Below, piece by piece: positions 1 to 9,664 of a DNA stretch of 64,000 bases (positions are counted from its first letter, which is position 1; each line of letters opens with the position of its first letter). Both the position numbers and the translations under genes were made by a program. A model generated the notes under the pieces. The model was given only the letters and a program-made list of their open reading frames with translations, was not told the origin of the DNA and searched no databases. This DNA is from Aeromonas hydrophila subsp. hydrophila ATCC 7966 (GTDB lineage Bacteria; Pseudomonadota; Gammaproteobacteria; Enterobacterales; Aeromonadaceae): the NCBI RefSeq assembly GCF_000014805.1, contig NC_008570.1, forward strand, positions 1,927,001 to 1,991,000. Direction: 5' to 3'.

Positions 1-1
1 C

Positions 2-385
2 CACCTGTTCGAATCCATTCAGGAGGCCTACCAGTCCGCTACCCGCCGTACCAGCACCGCCATGCTGACCCGCATCATGCAGATGGCGCAGGAAGACCAC
101 CAGCCGCCGATGGTGAACGGTCGCCGGGTCAAGCTCAAATATGCCCACGCCGGTGGCTACAACCCGCCGCGCATCGTGATCCACGGCAACCAGCTCAACG
201 ATTTGCCGGATTCCTACAAGCGCTACCTCATCAACTACTTCCGCAAGTCGCTGAAGATCATGGGGACGCCGGTCCGGGTCGAGTTCCAGGAGTCGGCCAA
301 CCCGTTCGAGGGCAAGAAAAATACCCTGACTCTGAGCCAGGAGCGTCAACGCAAGCGCCTGCTCAAGGCCAAAGCCAAGAAATAA
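2..385 (+). CDS. der: Ribosome-assembly GTPase Der (EngA), C-terminal part
   Basis: The reading frame is open from the first bases of the window, so only the last 127 residues are present. They match the C-terminal KH-like domain of Der, the tandem-GTPase factor that helps mature the 50S subunit; the stretch GTPVRVEF followed by a lysine-rich tail is typical of its end. Both G domains lie outside the window. A strong hairpin terminator follows the stop, and yfgJ comes next, the same neighbour as in enterobacteria. Identification rests on recognising the C-terminal domain and on this neighbour. Confidence 0.93.
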   Translation, partial: HLFESIQEAYQSATRRTSTAMLTRIMQMAQEDHQPPMVNGRRVKLKYAHAGGYNPPRIVIHGNQLNDLPDSYKRYLINYFRKSLKIMGTPVRVEFQESANPFEGKKNTLTLSQERQRKRLLKAKAKK

Positions 386-392
386 GGCCCAG

Positions 393-421
393 CGGCTGCC
401 CTCACCGGCAGCCGTTTTTTC
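393..421 (+). terminator. Rho-independent terminator of der
   Basis: An 8-bp GC-rich stem (393-400 with 407-414) with a 6-nt loop is followed directly by a run of seven T residues interrupted only at the end. It starts 8 bases after the der stop codon. Confidence 0.85.
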
Positions 422-438
422 TAGGGCCAAGGGGAGGG

Positions 439-470
439 GAATGTGCAGTGGGCTGACCCACTGCACATTC
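439..470 (+). repeat. Perfect 14-bp inverted repeat upstream of yfgJ
   Basis: Arms 439-452 and 457-470 are exact reverse complements around the tetraloop CTGA. The T-rich tail of a terminator is absent; the yfgJ ribosome-binding site AAGGAG begins 7 bases after the right arm. It may be an mRNA leader hairpin or a protein-binding dyad. Function is not shown by sequence. Confidence 0.6.
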
Positions 471-489
471 ACTTTGCAAGGAGCCAACC

Positions 490-723
490 ATGAGCCACCT
501 TCACTGCCCTGCCTGTCAGGGCGAGCTGGACAGTCGCAGCCGCGAGACCACCTGCAGCCAGTGCCAGGCCCGTTTCCAGATCCGGGCCCTCTGCCCGACC
601 TGCCGGCAGGAGCTGGAGCGGCTCAAGGCCTGCGGCGCGGTGGATTACTTCTGCAATCACTGCAACAGCCTGGTATCGAAGCGGGCAGTGGTCTTTGAGG
701 TGAGCCCGCTGGCGGGGAATTGA
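490..723 (+). CDS. yfgJ: YfgJ-like zinc-ribbon protein
   Basis: A 77-residue protein with four CxxC pairs: CPAC (7-10), CSQC (22-25), CPTC (35-38) and CNHC (55-58), arranged as two four-cysteine zinc ribbons. This matches the small YfgJ/zinc-ribbon family found next to der in gammaproteobacteria; its biochemical role is unknown. The start is set by AAGGAG 8 bases upstream of ATG 490. Transcription may begin in the space after the der terminator, where a perfect inverted repeat lies. Confidence 0.8.
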   Translation: MSHLHCPACQGELDSRSRETTCSQCQARFQIRALCPTCRQELERLKACGAVDYFCNHCNSLVSKRAVVFEVSPLAGN

Positions 724-731
724 GGCGATAA

Positions 732-755
732 AAAACCCGGCGATTGCCGGGTTTA
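732..755 (-). terminator. Terminator between yfgJ and the small minus-strand ORF
   Basis: Stem AACCCGGC/GCCGGGTT around a 4-nt loop. Read on the minus strand it ends in a run of T, so it is best suited to stop minus-strand transcription of the small ORF and possibly mltF. On the plus strand the tail is only TTTATG, so it may serve yfgJ weakly. Confidence 0.65.
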
Positions 756-899
756 TGCTGTGTGTTCTGCTATCAGCAAGGTGAAGGAGCGGTTTCGGCG
801 CCATATCTTGCGTTTGATGTCATTGAGCTTGAGTTTGCGTCTGGGGCTCCAGCCGCACTTTGCTTTTCTGACCAGTGTCGTTCTTCTGCGAGCTCGCAT
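753..899 (-). CDS. Small very basic protein, 48 residues, unknown
   Basis: ATG 899 is preceded by GGGAGGAG with a 6-base gap, one of the best ribosome-binding sites in the window. The product (48 aa) is extremely rich in Arg and Lys, beginning MRARRRTTLVRKAKCGW. Its TAA stop lies at the base of a terminator that faces the same strand. An in-frame ATG at 926 would add 9 residues. Good RBS, matching terminator and biased composition argue for a real gene; a nucleic-acid-binding role would be guesswork. It follows mltF on the same strand. I do not recognise a family. Confidence 0.5.
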   Translation of the reverse strand: MRARRRTTLVRKAKCGWSPRRKLKLNDIKRKIWRRNRSFTLLIAEHTA

Positions 900-947
900 C
901 TTGGTCTCCTCCCATTGGGTGGCCATCCCGGCCTTGGGTGATGATGG

Positions 948-1023
948 GAGCCTATCTGAAAGTGCTGTCATCCCGAGTGCAAGTGGATGAAATAGCGCGA
1001 TAAAAACAATTTCGGATAGGCTC
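948..1023 (-). repeat. Long-range inverted repeat between mltF and the small ORF
   Basis: GAGCCTATCTGAAA (948-961) pairs with TTTCGGATAGGCTC (1010-1023) with one mismatch in 14. The arms are 48 bases apart. On the minus strand this lies between the mltF stop and the RBS of the small basic ORF, so it could fold as a leader or 3'-UTR helix. Confidence 0.4.
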
Positions 1024-1081
1024 CGGTATGGTCGGATGGTAACAGAGAAACCACCCGAAAAACAAACCTGTCAACAAGGGA

Positions 1082-2572
1082 TCAGCGCAGGGTGATCTGC
1101 TTGACCACTTCGGCGATGACGGTGGGGCGCTCGGCACTGGGCGGCTCGCTGCTGTCGTCATCGTCCAGCTCTTCACGGCGGTGGGCTTTCTGCTGCTCGT
1201 TGTCGAGCCAGAGCAGGCTCTGGTAGTACTGGCGCACGTTGTTGACGTAGTTGCGCGCCTCGCCGCCACGGGCATAACCGTAGCGTACCTTGCGATGCCA
1301 GCGCGACTGCTGCAGCAGCGGCAGCACCTCTTTCACATCGCTCCAGGCATCGGGATTCTTGCCAAGCTCCTTGGTCAGGCGGCGGGCATCCATCATGTGG
1401 CCGTAACCGATGTTGTAGGCGGTGAGGGCAAACCACACCTTCTCGTCATCGGGCACCGAGGCGGGCACTTTCTCCATCATCTGCTCCAGATAACGGGCGC
1501 CGCCCTTGATGCTCTCCTCCGGGTGCAGCCGGTTGTTGACCCCCATCGCCTTGGCGGTGGGTTCGGTCAGCATCATCATGCCGCGCACCCCGGTGTAGGA
1601 GCGCGCCTCCGGATCCCAGTGGGATTCCTGATAGCTGATGGCGGCCAGCAGGCGCCAGTCCACCACGTTGGCGTGGGTCTTGAACAGATCCTGATACTTG
1701 GGCAGCAGGCTCTTGGCCCGCTGCAGGAAGGTGCGGGTGTCGACGAAGTCGAAATTCTGCACGTGGCCGAAGTACTTCTCGTCGAGCTTGGCGATGGCGC
1801 CGTCCATGAAGCGCTGGCCGAAGAAGTCGATGATGCTGGCGTAGAGGCTGTCATCCGGCAGCTTGGTCATGGCCCAAGCCACGGTCTGGTTCTTGGCCAG
1901 GGTCATCCCTTCGGTGAGCTCGGGGTAGTAGCGTTGGGTGCGGGCCAGCACGGTATCCTGCACCACCGTGTAGTCAATCTTGCCGTCGGCCACCTGCTTG
2001 AGCAGCTCCTCCACATCGGCATCCCGATTGGTGCTCCACTTCAGGTTGGGGTACTGCTTGGCGAGCTCCTTGAGCAGATCTTCTCCGGTGGAACCAGCCG
2101 GCACCACTATGTTGCCCTTGAGATCGCCAATGTCCTTGGGCTTGGGAGAGCCGTTGCGATAGACCAGCTTGGGGGAGACCTGGTAGAAGCCGGGGCCGAA
2201 GCGAAACAGCTGGCGCCGCTCCGGGGTGACCACGATGGCGGCGGCAGCCAGATCCAGCTTGCCCTTTCTCAGCAGTTCCACCAGTTCGGCGGTGGAGTAG
2301 ACCGGCACTATGGTCAGCTTGACCCCCAGCCAGTCGGCATAACTCTGCGCCAGCTCGTAATCGAACCCCTGGGCGGTGTCATCACGCTGGTAATAAGAGG
2401 TGGGGCCGTAGATGGTGCCAACCCGGATCTCGCCACGCTGGCGGATCTGCTCCAGCTGGCTGGAGGGGGTGTAGAAGTCGCAACCGACCAGGGTCAGCAG
2501 CAATGTCAGCCCGATAAACAGTCGAAAAATGCAGCGCAAGTAGGTGAGTACCCTTGTTGAAAAAATCGGCAT
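1082..2572 (-). CDS. mltF: Membrane-bound lytic murein transglycosylase F
   Basis: MltF cleaves the MurNAc-GlcNAc bond of peptidoglycan, leaving 1,6-anhydromuramic ends, at the inner face of the outer membrane. The 496-residue product has a hydrophobic leader ending in the lipobox LVGC (Cys31), a solute-binding-protein-like regulatory domain (about 45-270) and a C-terminal SLT domain (about 290-450) whose catalytic Glu is E316 in YQESHW. Length is close to the E. coli protein (518). It is divergent from purL, 149 bases away, as in enterobacteria. All key family features are visible. Confidence 0.95.
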   Translation of the reverse strand: MPIFSTRVLTYLRCIFRLFIGLTLLLTLVGCDFYTPSSQLEQIRQRGEIRVGTIYGPTSYYQRDDTAQGFDYELAQSYADWLGVKLTIVPVYSTAELVELLRKGKLDLAAAAIVVTPERRQLFRFGPGFYQVSPKLVYRNGSPKPKDIGDLKGNIVVPAGSTGEDLLKELAKQYPNLKWSTNRDADVEELLKQVADGKIDYTVVQDTVLARTQRYYPELTEGMTLAKNQTVAWAMTKLPDDSLYASIIDFFGQRFMDGAIAKLDEKYFGHVQNFDFVDTRTFLQRAKSLLPKYQDLFKTHANVVDWRLLAAISYQESHWDPEARSYTGVRGMMMLTEPTAKAMGVNNRLHPEESIKGGARYLEQMMEKVPASVPDDEKVWFALTAYNIGYGHMMDARRLTKELGKNPDAWSDVKEVLPLLQQSRWHRKVRYGYARGGEARNYVNNVRQYYQSLLWLDNEQQKAHRREELDDDDSSEPPSAERPTVIAEVVKQITLR

Positions 2573-2633
2573 TTGTCAAAAAAGAGGCACCTTTATACCA
2601 GAGAGTGTGCACCGAGTCACACTGGGCAAAACA

Positions 2634-2672
2634 AGAAAAACGTTTGTCCGGCATGGGCCTGATCCCTATAAT
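2634..2672 (+). promoter_or_regulatory. purL promoter with PurR-like operator
   Basis: A perfect -10 TATAAT (2667-2672) lies 17 bases after TTGTCC (2644-2649). The -35 is inside a PurR-like box (2634-2649) with the core AAACGTTTG. PurR is the purine repressor and purL is a classic target in E. coli, so repression by blocking the -35 region is inferred. The flanks of the box match the consensus only partly. Confidence 0.65.
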
Positions 2673-2721
2673 ACGCGCGTCTCAATTCCCCCCCACTTCA
2701 ACACTTGGTGAGAAAGGTCAT

Positions 2722-5700
2722 ATGGATATCTTGCGTGGTGCCCCCGCACTGTCTGAGTTTCGTGTCCAAAAACTGCTGCAACGCTTCGCGCAGATGAAAC
2801 AGGAGAGAGGAGTAGAGATAGAGGATGTCTATGCCGAATACGTGCACTTTGCCGAGCTCTCGAGCCCGCTGTCGCCACCGGAGCGAGCGACCTTGGGCCA
2901 GCTCCTGCGCTACGGCCCGACCATCCCCGAACACACCCCCAGCGGTCAGCTGTTTCTCGTTACCCCCCGCCCCGGCACTATCTCCCCCTGGTCTTCCAAA
3001 GCAACCGACATCGCCCATAACTGCGGCCTGAATCAGGTCAAGCGGCTCGAACGCGGTATTGCCTATTACGTGCAGGCCAAGGGTGAGCTGAGCGCCGCCC
3101 AGCGCGCCGACGTGGCCGCCGTGCTGCACGATCGCATGATGGAAACGGTGTTTGGCGAGATGAACGAGGCCGCCGCCCTGTTTGCCCATCACGAGCCGCG
3201 CCCCTTCACCCAGGTGGATGTGCTGGGCGGTGGTCGCGCCGCGCTGGCCGAGGCCAACGTGGCGCTCGGTCTGGCATTGGCCGACGACGAGATTGACTAC
3301 CTGGTGGAGAACTTCCAGCGTCTGGGCCGCAACCCCAACGATATCGAGCTCTATATGTTTGCCCAGGCAAACTCCGAGCACTGCCGCCACAAGATCTTCA
3401 ACGCCGACTGGACCATCGACGGTGAGCAGCAGCCCAAGTCGCTGTTCAAAATGATCAAGAACACCTTCGAGCAGACGCCGGATCATGTCCTGTCTGCCTA
3501 TAAAGACAACGCTGCGGTGATGGAAGGGAGCCAGGGTGGCCGCTTCTTCCCGAGCCCCGCCAGCGGCGAGTATCACTATCATCAGGAGCGCGTCGACATC
3601 CTGATGAAGGTGGAGACCCACAACCACCCGACCGCCATCTCCCCGTTCCCGGGCGCCGCTACCGGCTCCGGCGGCGAAATCCGCGACGAGGGTGCCACCG
3701 GTCGCGGTGCCAAGCCCAAGGCGGGTCTGGTGGGCTTCTCCGTCTCCAACCTGCGCATTCCCGGCTTCGAGCAGCCCTGGGAGCAGGATTTCGGCAAGCC
3801 GAGCCGCATCGTCAGCGCGTTTGACATCATGCAGGAGGGGCCGCTCGGCGGCGCCGCCTTCAACAACGAGTTCGGTCGTCCGGCCATTCTCGGCTACTTC
3901 CGTACCTTCGAAGAGCAGGTGCCGAGCCACAACGGCGTCGAGGTGCGCGGCTACCACAAGCCCATCATGCTGGCGGGCGGTATCGGCAACATCCGCAGCG
4001 AGCACGTCCAGAAAGGGGAGATCCCGGTGGGGGCTGCCCTCATCGTGCTGGGCGGCCCGGCCATGAACATCGGTCTGGGTGGCGGCGCCGCCTCCTCTAT
4101 GGCCTCCGGCCAGTCGGCCGAAGATCTCGACTTTGCCTCGGTGCAGCGCGACAACCCCGAGATGGAGCGCCGTTGCCAGGAGGTGATCGACCGCTGCTGG
4201 CAGCTGGGGGACGACAACCCCATCGTCTTCATCCACGACGTGGGCGCCGGTGGCCTCTCCAACGCCATGCCGGAGCTGGTGAGCGACGGCGATCGCGGCG
4301 GTCGCTTCGATTTGCGCGCCATTCCGAACGACGAGCCTGGCATGAGCCCGCTCGAGATCTGGTGCAACGAATCCCAGGAGCGCTACGTGCTGGCGGTGGC
4401 CAAGGAGAAGCTGCCGCTGTTCAAGGCGCTGTGCGAGCGCGAGCGCGCCCCCTATGCCGTCATCGGCAGCGCCACCGAAGAGAAGCATCTCACTCTCTCG
4501 GATGAGCACTTTGACAACCACCCCATCGACCTGCCGCTGGACGTGCTGCTGGGCAAGACCCCCAAGATGCACCGCGAGGTTGCAAGCCTGCCGGCGCAGG
4601 GCAAGCCGCTGGCGCTCGATGGCATCACGTTGGGTGAGGCTGCCGAACGGGTGCTGCGTCTGCCCACCGTGGCGGAGAAGTCCTTCCTCATCACCATCGG
4701 CGATCGCAGCGTGACCGGTCTGGTCAACCGCGACCAGATGGTCGGCCCCTGGCAGATCCCGGTGGCTGACTGCGCCGTCACCGCCGCCACCTACGACAGC
4801 TACCACGGCGAAGCCATGTCCATGGGCGAGCGCACCCCGGTGGCGCTGCTCTCCCACGCCGCCTCCGCTCGCATGGCGGTGGCGGAAGCGCTCACCAACC
4901 TGGCGCCGGCCCACATCGGCTCGCTCAAGCGGGTCAAGCTCTCCGCCAACTGGATGGCCGCTGCCGGTCACCCGGGGGAAGATGCCGGCCTCTACGAGGC
5001 GGTCAAAGCGGTGGGCGAGGAGCTCTGCCCGGCCCTTGGCATCACCATCCCGGTGGGCAAGGACTCCATGTCCATGAAGACCCGCTGGCAGCAGGATGGC
5101 AAGGAGCACAGCGTCACCTCGCCGCTCTCCCTGCTCATCTCGGCCTTTGCCAGGGTCGAGGACGTGCGCAATACCGTCACGCCGCAACTGCGTACCGATC
5201 TCGGTGAGACCGACCTTATCCTCATCGACCTTGGCAACGGCAAGCAGCGCCTCGGCGCCTCCGCCCTGGCCCAGGTCTATCGCCAGCTGGGTGACAAGGC
5301 GCCGGATCTGGACAACCCGGTCCAGCTCAAGGGCTTCTTCAACGCCATCCAGGCGCTGGTGAGCGATCGCAAACTCGTCGCCTACCACGACCGCTCCGAC
5401 GGCGGCCTGTTTGTCACCCTGGTGGAGATGGCCTTCGCCGGTCACTGCGGTCTCGACCTGCAGCTGGATCGCATCGGCGGCGAGCTGCTGCCGGCCCTGT
5501 TCAACGAGGAGCTGGGCGCCGTCATCCAGGTGCGTCGTGAAGACAAGGAAGCGGTGATGACCCTGCTGGCCGGTCACGGCCTGGCCGCTTGCTCCCATGT
5601 GCTGGGCACGGTGCGTGAGGGGGATCTCATCACCCTGCAGCGGGCCGGTCAGGAGGTCTACCGCGCCAGCCGTACGGCTTTGCGTACCATCTGGGGCGAG

Positions 5701-6627
5701 ACCAGCTGGCAGATGCAGCGCCTGCGCGACAACCCGGAGTGCGCGGATCAGGAGCATGCCGCCCGTCAGGACGCAGCCGATCCGGGCCTGCAGGCCAAGC
5801 TCAGCTACAACCCGGCCGAGGATGTGGCTGCACCTTACATTGCCCGCGGGGTCTCCCCCCGTCTGGCGGTGCTGCGCGAGCAGGGGGTCAACTCCCACGT
5901 GGAGATGGCGGCGGCGTTTGACCGCGCCGGCTTTGCGGCGGTGGACGTGCACATGAGCGACATCCTCGAGGGGCGCATCAAGCTGGATGCGTTCCAGAGC
6001 CTGGTAGCCTGTGGCGGCTTCTCCTACGGCGACGTGCTGGGGGCGGGGGAAGGCTGGGCCAAGTCCATCCTGTTCAACGACGGTGCTCGCGAGCAGTTCC
6101 AGCGCTTCTTCGAGCGCGGCGACACCCTCTCTCTGGGCGTGTGCAACGGTTGCCAGATGATGTCCAACCTGCGCGAGCTGATCCCGGGTGCCGATCTGTG
6201 GCCGCGCTTCGTGCGCAACCGCTCCGAGCGCTTCGAGGCCCGCTTCAGCCTGGTGGAAGTGCAGAACTCCCCATCGGCCTTCTTCGCCGGCATGGCGGGC
6301 TCGGTGATGCCGATTGCCGTCTCCCACGGGGAGGGGCGAGTGGAGGTGCGCGATGCCGCTCACCTGGCCGCGCTGCAACAGAGCGGGCTGGTGGGGCTGC
6401 GTTTCGTCGACAACCGCGGCCAGGTGACCGAGCAGTACCCGGCCAACCCGAACGGCGCACCGGCGGGTATCACCGCGGTGACTACCACGGACGGGCGCGC
6501 CACCATCATGATGCCGCACCCGGAGCGGGTGTTCCGCACCGTGGCCAACTCCTGGCACCCGGACAACTGGGGCGAGGACGGCGCCTGGATGCGGATGTTC
6601 CGCAACGCCCGGGTTCGTCTGGGTTAA
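2722..6627 (+). CDS. purL: Phosphoribosylformylglycinamidine synthase
   Basis: PurL converts FGAR, ATP and glutamine to FGAM, the fourth step of de novo purine synthesis, in the cytoplasm. The 1301-residue product is the large single-chain form: N-terminal domain, two FGAM-synthetase halves ([19 protein letters not shown] near residue 300; KDSMSMKT in the second half) and a C-terminal class I glutamine amidotransferase domain with the nucleophile in GVCNGCQMM and HGEGR. The open frame extends upstream to 2554, but MDILRG at 2722 matches the E. coli start and has AGAAAGG 5 bases upstream. Promoter and PurR-like box lie just upstream. Confidence 0.97.
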   Translation: MDILRGAPALSEFRVQKLLQRFAQMKQERGVEIEDVYAEYVHFAELSSPLSPPERATLGQLLRYGPTIPEHTPSGQLFLVTPRPGTISPWSSKATDIAHNCGLNQVKRLERGIAYYVQAKGELSAAQRADVAAVLHDRMMETVFGEMNEAAALFAHHEPRPFTQVDVLGGGRAALAEANVALGLALADDEIDYLVENFQRLGRNPNDIELYMFAQANSEHCRHKIFNADWTIDGEQQPKSLFKMIKNTFEQTPDHVLSAYKDNAAVMEGSQGGRFFPSPASGEYHYHQERVDILMKVETHNHPTAISPFPGAATGSGGEIRDEGATGRGAKPKAGLVGFSVSNLRIPGFEQPWEQDFGKPSRIVSAFDIMQEGPLGGAAFNNEFGRPAILGYFRTFEEQVPSHNGVEVRGYHKPIMLAGGIGNIRSEHVQKGEIPVGAALIVLGGPAMNIGLGGGAASSMASGQSAEDLDFASVQRDNPEMERRCQEVIDRCWQLGDDNPIVFIHDVGAGGLSNAMPELVSDGDRGGRFDLRAIPNDEPGMSPLEIWCNESQERYVLAVAKEKLPLFKALCERERAPYAVIGSATEEKHLTLSDEHFDNHPIDLPLDVLLGKTPKMHREVASLPAQGKPLALDGITLGEAAERVLRLPTVAEKSFLITIGDRSVTGLVNRDQMVGPWQIPVADCAVTAATYDSYHGEAMSMGERTPVALLSHAASARMAVAEALTNLAPAHIGSLKRVKLSANWMAAAGHPGEDAGLYEAVKAVGEELCPALGITIPVGKDSMSMKTRWQQDGKEHSVTSPLSLLISAFARVEDVRNTVTPQLRTDLGETDLILIDLGNGKQRLGASALAQVYRQLGDKAPDLDNPVQLKGFFNAIQALVSDRKLVAYHDRSDGGLFVTLVEMAFAGHCGLDLQLDRIGGELLPALFNEELGAVIQVRREDKEAVMTLLAGHGLAACSHVLGTVREGDLITLQRAGQEVYRASRTALRTIWGETSWQMQRLRDNPECADQEHAARQDAADPGLQAKLSYNPAEDVAAPYIARGVSPRLAVLREQGVNSHVEMAAAFDRAGFAAVDVHMSDILEGRIKLDAFQSLVACGGFSYGDVLGAGEGWAKSILFNDGAREQFQRFFERGDTLSLGVCNGCQMMSNLRELIPGADLWPRFVRNRSERFEARFSLVEVQNSPSAFFAGMAGSVMPIAVSHGEGRVEVRDAAHLAALQQSGLVGLRFVDNRGQVTEQYPANPNGAPAGITAVTTTDGRATIMMPHPERVFRTVANSWHPDNWGEDGAWMRMFRNARVRLG

Positions 6628-6642
6628 GCGCGCATCGCAAAC

Positions 6643-6673
6643 AAAAAAACCGGCCCCTGTGGCCGGTTTTTTT
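6643..6673. terminator. Bidirectional terminator between purL and the HD-GYP gene
   Basis: Stem ACCGGCC/GGCCGGT (6649-6655, 6661-6667), A-run before and T-run after, so it can stop transcripts arriving from both convergent genes. Confidence 0.85.
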
Positions 6674-6688
6674 ATGGCGGCTTGCCCG

Positions 6689-8215
6689 CTAGAACTGGCC
6701 GTGGCCCAGCTCATGGGGGGTGAAATCCCCGCGATCGAGGATGCGCAGGCAGGCATCGACCACCGCTGCATCCAGCTTGCTGCCGCGCAGCTCGATGATG
6801 TGGGCACGGGCCTGGGGAATGCCGAGGGCGGCGCGGTAGGGACGATCGGAGGACATGGACTCCACGATGTCGGCCACCGTGAGGATGCGGGCCTCCAGCA
6901 GGATCTGCTCGCCCTTGAGCCCCGCCGGGTAGCCGGAGCCGTCGATGAACTCGTGGTGCTGGTGGATCATCTGGGCGACGGGCCAGGGCAGGGCGATGTC
7001 CTTGAGCACCTGATAGCCGGCGCCCGGGTGCTCCTTGACCAGGTTGAACTCTTGGGGAGTCAGCCGACCCGGTTTGGTGAGGATGTTGAGCGGCACCTGG
7101 ATCTTGCCGATGTCGTGCACCATGGCCCCCAGATAGAGCCCCCGCAGCCGCTTCTCGTCCAGCTTCAGCTCGCGGCCAATGGCCAGCGCCAGGGTGGCGA
7201 CATGCTTCTGGTGGCCGGCGGTGTAGGGATCGCGCTGCTCCAGCACGGCGGCAATGGCACCGAGGGCATCTTCCAGCGCCAGCTCCAGCTGGCGGGCGTG
7301 CAGCACCTTGTCGCGCTGGGCGGTGAGATAGGCCTGCTGGGTCGCGCGCGCCTGCAGGCCGTAGGCAAGGTAGTCCGCCAGCTGGCTGAAGAGGTGCACC
7401 TCTTCGTCGGTGAAGGGGCGGGCCTGTTCACTGTGAATGAGCAGGCCGCCATGCCCGCCGGCGTGCCACTGCAGCGGCAGCAGCAGACGGGCGCGCAGGG
7501 TGGCCGAGTGGTGCACCAGCGCGCTGGCCAGGGCTTCGTTGCACGGCGCCCCGGTGCCGATGGCCTGATGCAGGGCGGGATCCCGGGTCAGCCAGTCGTC
7601 GCTGGCAAACCAGACCGCGTTGCCCGCCTGCGCCAGCACCTGCAGGGTGTGCTGGTCACTGTTTTCCTGCAGCACGGTGACGAGGGGAAAGCGGCCGTCG
7701 AAGGTGATGGCGTCGCAGATCTCCTGCAACAGGGTCTGCTCATCATCCTGCTTGAGCATGGCGTGGTGGGCGCGGCCGATGGCCTCCAGGGTCCAGGTGT
7801 ATTGTTGCAACCGCTCCTGCTGCTGTTTCTTCTCGGTGATGTCGTCGAAGAAGACGCCGACCCCGACCACCTGGCCCAGCTCGTCGTAGAGGGGAAACTT
7901 GGTGGTGCTGAGCCAGCGGGCCTCGCCCCCCTTCAAATAGGGCTCTTCGTGGCGCTGGGTGGTGCCGCTGGCCATGACCCTCAGATCGTCATCCCGGTAG
8001 CGCTTGGCCAGCTCGGCCGGGAAGAAGTCGGCATCGCACTTGCCGACCAGCTCGGCCGGGGTGAGGGCGAGATCGCCAGCCAGCAGCCGGTTGCAGGCGA
8101 TGAAGACGGAGCGGGTGTCTTTGAGCAGCACCCGATAGGGCAGCTGATCCATCACCTGGCCAAGCAGGGCGGCCGTGGGCAGCGGGGGAAAGGGCGGTGC
8201 GGGTCTTGAACTCAT
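6689..8215 (-). CDS. PAS-GAF-HD-GYP cyclic-di-GMP phosphodiesterase
   Basis: A 508-residue cytoplasmic signalling protein: PAS domain (about 20-130), GAF-like domain (about 145-290), then HD-GYP (about 320-500). HD-GYP enzymes hydrolyse c-di-GMP to pGpG or GMP. The catalytic set is intact: H367-D368 in HDIGK with K371, the HQHHE metal ligands (417-421) and the GYP motif at 428-430. No membrane segment is visible, so the sensed signal should be intracellular. It is the last gene of a minus-strand operon, 15 bases after the degenerate HD-GYP gene, and ends at a bidirectional terminator. Confidence 0.9.
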   Translation of the reverse strand: MSSRPAPPFPPLPTAALLGQVMDQLPYRVLLKDTRSVFIACNRLLAGDLALTPAELVGKCDADFFPAELAKRYRDDDLRVMASGTTQRHEEPYLKGGEARWLSTTKFPLYDELGQVVGVGVFFDDITEKKQQQERLQQYTWTLEAIGRAHHAMLKQDDEQTLLQEICDAITFDGRFPLVTVLQENSDQHTLQVLAQAGNAVWFASDDWLTRDPALHQAIGTGAPCNEALASALVHHSATLRARLLLPLQWHAGGHGGLLIHSEQARPFTDEEVHLFSQLADYLAYGLQARATQQAYLTAQRDKVLHARQLELALEDALGAIAAVLEQRDPYTAGHQKHVATLALAIGRELKLDEKRLRGLYLGAMVHDIGKIQVPLNILTKPGRLTPQEFNLVKEHPGAGYQVLKDIALPWPVAQMIHQHHEFIDGSGYPAGLKGEQILLEARILTVADIVESMSSDRPYRAALGIPQARAHIIELRGSKLDAAVVDACLRILDRGDFTPHELGHGQF

Positions 8216-8230
8216 GTCATCCAGCCTCGG

Positions 8231-9664
8231 TCAAAGGGGGGCAAAGCGATAGCCCGCCTGCCACACGGCGAAGCAGGCGCTGACCACCTGCTCGTCGTAG
8301 TGGACACCGGCATAGCGGGTCAGTTCGGCAAAGGCATCGGTGAGGGACATGGCTCGCCGGAACGGGCGGTGGGCCGTCATGGCGGCCAGCGAATCGGCCA
8401 CCCGGATGATGCGCGCCTCCAGCGAGATGGCATCCCCCTGCAGCCCCTGTGGATAGCCGCTGCCGTCCAGATTCTCATGGTGCTGCTGAACGATGGCGGT
8501 GATGGGCCAGGGGAAGTCTATCTGTTGCAGAATTTCACAGCCCGCCTGCGGGTGTTGCTTGATGAGCTCGAACTCCACCTCCCTCAGTGTGCGGGGGCGG
8601 GTGAGGATCTCCGCCGGGATCTGCAACAGGCCGATGTTGTGCACCATGGCGGCGAGGCCCAGCCCATCGAGGCGCTCCTGAGAGAGTTGCAGATGCTGGC
8701 CGATGGCCAGCGCGAGATCGTGCACACGTCGCTCGTGGCCCGCGGTGCCGGGATCCTTGTGGGCGATGGCGGAGGAGAGCGCCGCTATGGTCTGGAACAG
8801 CAGGGTCCGTTGCTGCTGCTCGCTCTCTTTGATGTGGGTGATGTCGACCAGGGCGCCGATGATGCCGGCCACCTCACCTTGATGGTCGTAGAAGAGATCC
8901 TTGAAGTTGAGCACCTGATAGCGGTGGCCGCTGCGATCAAACAGGGTGTGCTCGAAATATTGCGGCTGCCTGCTGCGCAGCACCTCCAGGTCGCGCTGGG
9001 TGTATTCGTCGGCCATCTCGGGGGGCAGGATCTCGTCCACCCGTTTGCCCTGCAGCTCGGCCTTGCTGATGCCGGTGATCTGGGTGAAGGTCGGGTTGCA
9101 GCTGATGAAACGCCCCTCGACATCCTTGTAGAACACCGGGATGGGGATAGCCTTGAGCAGGGACTCGTTGAAGCGCTGCATATCGACCAGCTCCGCCTGC
9201 TGGCGCAGGGCCAGCTGCTCGCTGTCCCGGCACAGCTGGATGGCGCGGGCCAGGTTGCCGAGGATGGGGCTGAACAGGTGGCAGAGCTGTTCCCCCTGCT
9301 GCTCCGCATTGGGGGAGAGCAGCAGCATCAGATAGCCTCCCTCGATCCGAAGCCGATAGGCAAACGGGTAGGGGCGCGAGCCTGGCAAGGGCAGCGCTGC
9401 CCGCAGGATGCACTGCTCGCCGTCGCTGACCCAGTGGGGCAGTGGGAGCGGCTCTCCCTGATGGCGAAGCAGCTGCTCGTCGCCGATCGCCTTGATGATC
9501 TTGTACTCCCCCTGCGGCAACTGCTGCAGCACCAGCCCGACCGGGCAGGCGCAGTGAAACAGAAAGCGCTGCAGCACCTTGGTCAGCAGGGCATCCAGCG
9601 TGACCTCGCGGCCGATGCAGAGGGCGAGATCGCAGACGATGGCCATGGCGTGGTCGTTGTTCAT
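8231..9664 (-). CDS. PAS/HD-GYP protein with degenerate HD motif
   Basis: A 477-residue protein: N-terminal GAF-like region (about 1-145), PAS domain (about 165-280) and a full-length HD-GYP domain (about 290-477). The GYP motif (403-405) and QQHHE are present, but the HD signature reads HNIGL (342-346) instead of HDIGK. The metal-binding Asp and the conserved Lys are replaced, so catalysis is probably lost and a c-di-GMP-binding or scaffold role is inferred. The open frame continues upstream, but ATG 9664 overlaps the FIST stop as ATGA and has GGGGAGGG upstream. Cotranscribed with an intact paralogue. Confidence 0.85.
   Translation of the reverse strand: MNNDHAMAIVCDLALCIGREVTLDALLTKVLQRFLFHCACPVGLVLQQLPQGEYKIIKAIGDEQLLRHQGEPLPLPHWVSDGEQCILRAALPLPGSRPYPFAYRLRIEGGYLMLLLSPNAEQQGEQLCHLFSPILGNLARAIQLCRDSEQLALRQQAELVDMQRFNESLLKAIPIPVFYKDVEGRFISCNPTFTQITGISKAELQGKRVDEILPPEMADEYTQRDLEVLRSRQPQYFEHTLFDRSGHRYQVLNFKDLFYDHQGEVAGIIGALVDITHIKESEQQQRTLLFQTIAALSSAIAHKDPGTAGHERRVHDLALAIGQHLQLSQERLDGLGLAAMVHNIGLLQIPAEILTRPRTLREVEFELIKQHPQAGCEILQQIDFPWPITAIVQQHHENLDGSGYPQGLQGDAISLEARIIRVADSLAAMTAHRPFRRAMSLTDAFAELTRYAGVHYDEQVVSACFAVWQAGYRFAPL

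Noticed and set aside
1181..2560. 459-codon plus-strand frame opposite mltF
   Set aside because: Low-complexity composition; mltF on the other strand is clear.
2698..6807. 1369-codon open frame on the minus strand over purL
   Set aside because: It is the antisense shadow of a GC-rich, well-identified purL gene. No RBS and the product has low-complexity His/Gln/Arg composition.
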